Of a stretch of 64,000 bases of DNA, positions 63,397-64,000 are shown one piece after another. Position 1 is the stretch's first letter. The number at the start of each line of letters is the position of its first letter. The notes below the pieces were generated by a model. It did not search any database. It was not told the origin of the DNA and saw only the letters and a program-made list of their open reading frames with translations. Source of the DNA: Otis tarda (taxonomy: Eukaryota > Chordata > Aves > Otidiformes > Otididae); assembly GCA_026413225.1 (NCBI GenBank), contig CM048552.1, forward strand, positions 183,368,053-183,432,052. Reading direction: 5' to 3'. Position numbers and translations under genes: made by a program.

Positions 63397-64000
63397 ACTT
63401 TTTAAGAAGCTTCTCTATTGTGTTTACTTCCAGTGTTTCGGTCTTGCTCTGTTCCCATGGGTTTACATCCACTACTTAATATTTCTAGGTCTTCTCTGTT
63501 CAGTGCCCTCTCTTAGGGATCTTTGCTAAATCATCTGCTACTCTGTGTCCCCTCTTGTGAACCACAAGCACTGCTGGGTATGTCTGACAGCTTCTGACTC
63601 ACGTTCTCTGTTGTAATTGCTGCTGTGTTTTGTCTTGTGTTGTGTCTTTTCTTTTTGTGTCACATCCACTTGTCTGAGCCCCATCCAAGACTCAGCTCCC
63701 ATGGAGGTTCCATCATATGTACACACACGATCAGAATCCTCAGGCATCTTCAGGCACAGTCTTAAACACAAAAAATACCACTGCTGGCTTAGGGTAGCTC
63801 TGAGCCACAAGTTGCTGGATTGTACTGGGAAGTCTAATTACATGCTTGCCCTGTTCTTTTATTTTTTTCTTGGGCATAGACTATTGGCCACAGCTACTTC
63901 TGAAATCAGAACGTTACTCTCTTGTCTTACTTGGGTTTGCTTGTTATTGATTTTGTGGCTATTGCTTTCTTGGGCAGCAAGAGAGTCTGGATATTGAGTT
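63397..64000. other. Non-coding sequence to window end
   Basis: The frame at 63617-63997 (126 codons, rich in Cys, Phe and Leu) is open to near the window end but has no recognisable domain. I do not call it a gene. Confidence 0.45.

Overview
The window is vertebrate nuclear DNA, most likely from a bird. The support is eight 5'-truncated CR1 LINE copies with avian-style ATTCTATG or ATTCT tails, and a family of about 1.14-kb retroviral LTRs. The background is AT-rich, with many homopolymer runs. I found no host protein-coding gene, tRNA, rRNA or CRISPR array that I can support. Nearly all open frames are short, unrelated to one another and best read as chance, so the window is probably intergenic or lies inside a very large intron.

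Layout: 1-11.3 kb is unique AT-rich sequence holding two diverged, collinear copies of an unidentified ~450-bp segment, about 8 kb apart (around 2190-2635 and 10259-10695). 11.3-12.8 kb is a CR1 copy on the + strand split by a second CR1 on the - strand. The insertion has an AAGTG target duplication and an (AGAAT)n tail. 12.8-22.1 kb is unique sequence. A solo LTR on the + strand occupies 22082-23222. A CR1 on the - strand with a pentanucleotide tail lies at 25.6-26.2 kb. A long pyrimidine tract at 32.76-32.90 kb abuts a second, older solo LTR on the - strand (32896-34026). A CR1 3' fragment sits at 36.26-36.39 kb. 40799-43387 is a two-LTR insertion on the - strand with only 309 bp between nearly identical LTRs. 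That 309 bp keeps a primer binding site (lysine-tRNA type) and a purine tract but has no coding room. Four more CR1 copies on the + strand lie at 44.9, 48.2, 60.3 and 61.5 kb. A GAGAGGTTCG minisatellite lies at 51.23-51.39 kb, a (CA)n microsatellite at 62.75-62.80 kb, and a perfect 18-bp inverted repeat at 63354-63396.

Most interesting points: the unidentified duplicated segment; a young, gene-less LTR element whose U5 and leader are complementary around the primer binding site; an unusual LTR layout (short U3, very long inferred R); 5-bp target duplications on all three LTR insertions; 5-6-bp direct repeats at most CR1 copies; and the perfect hairpin at 63.4 kb. All calls were made by eye and no database search was run.
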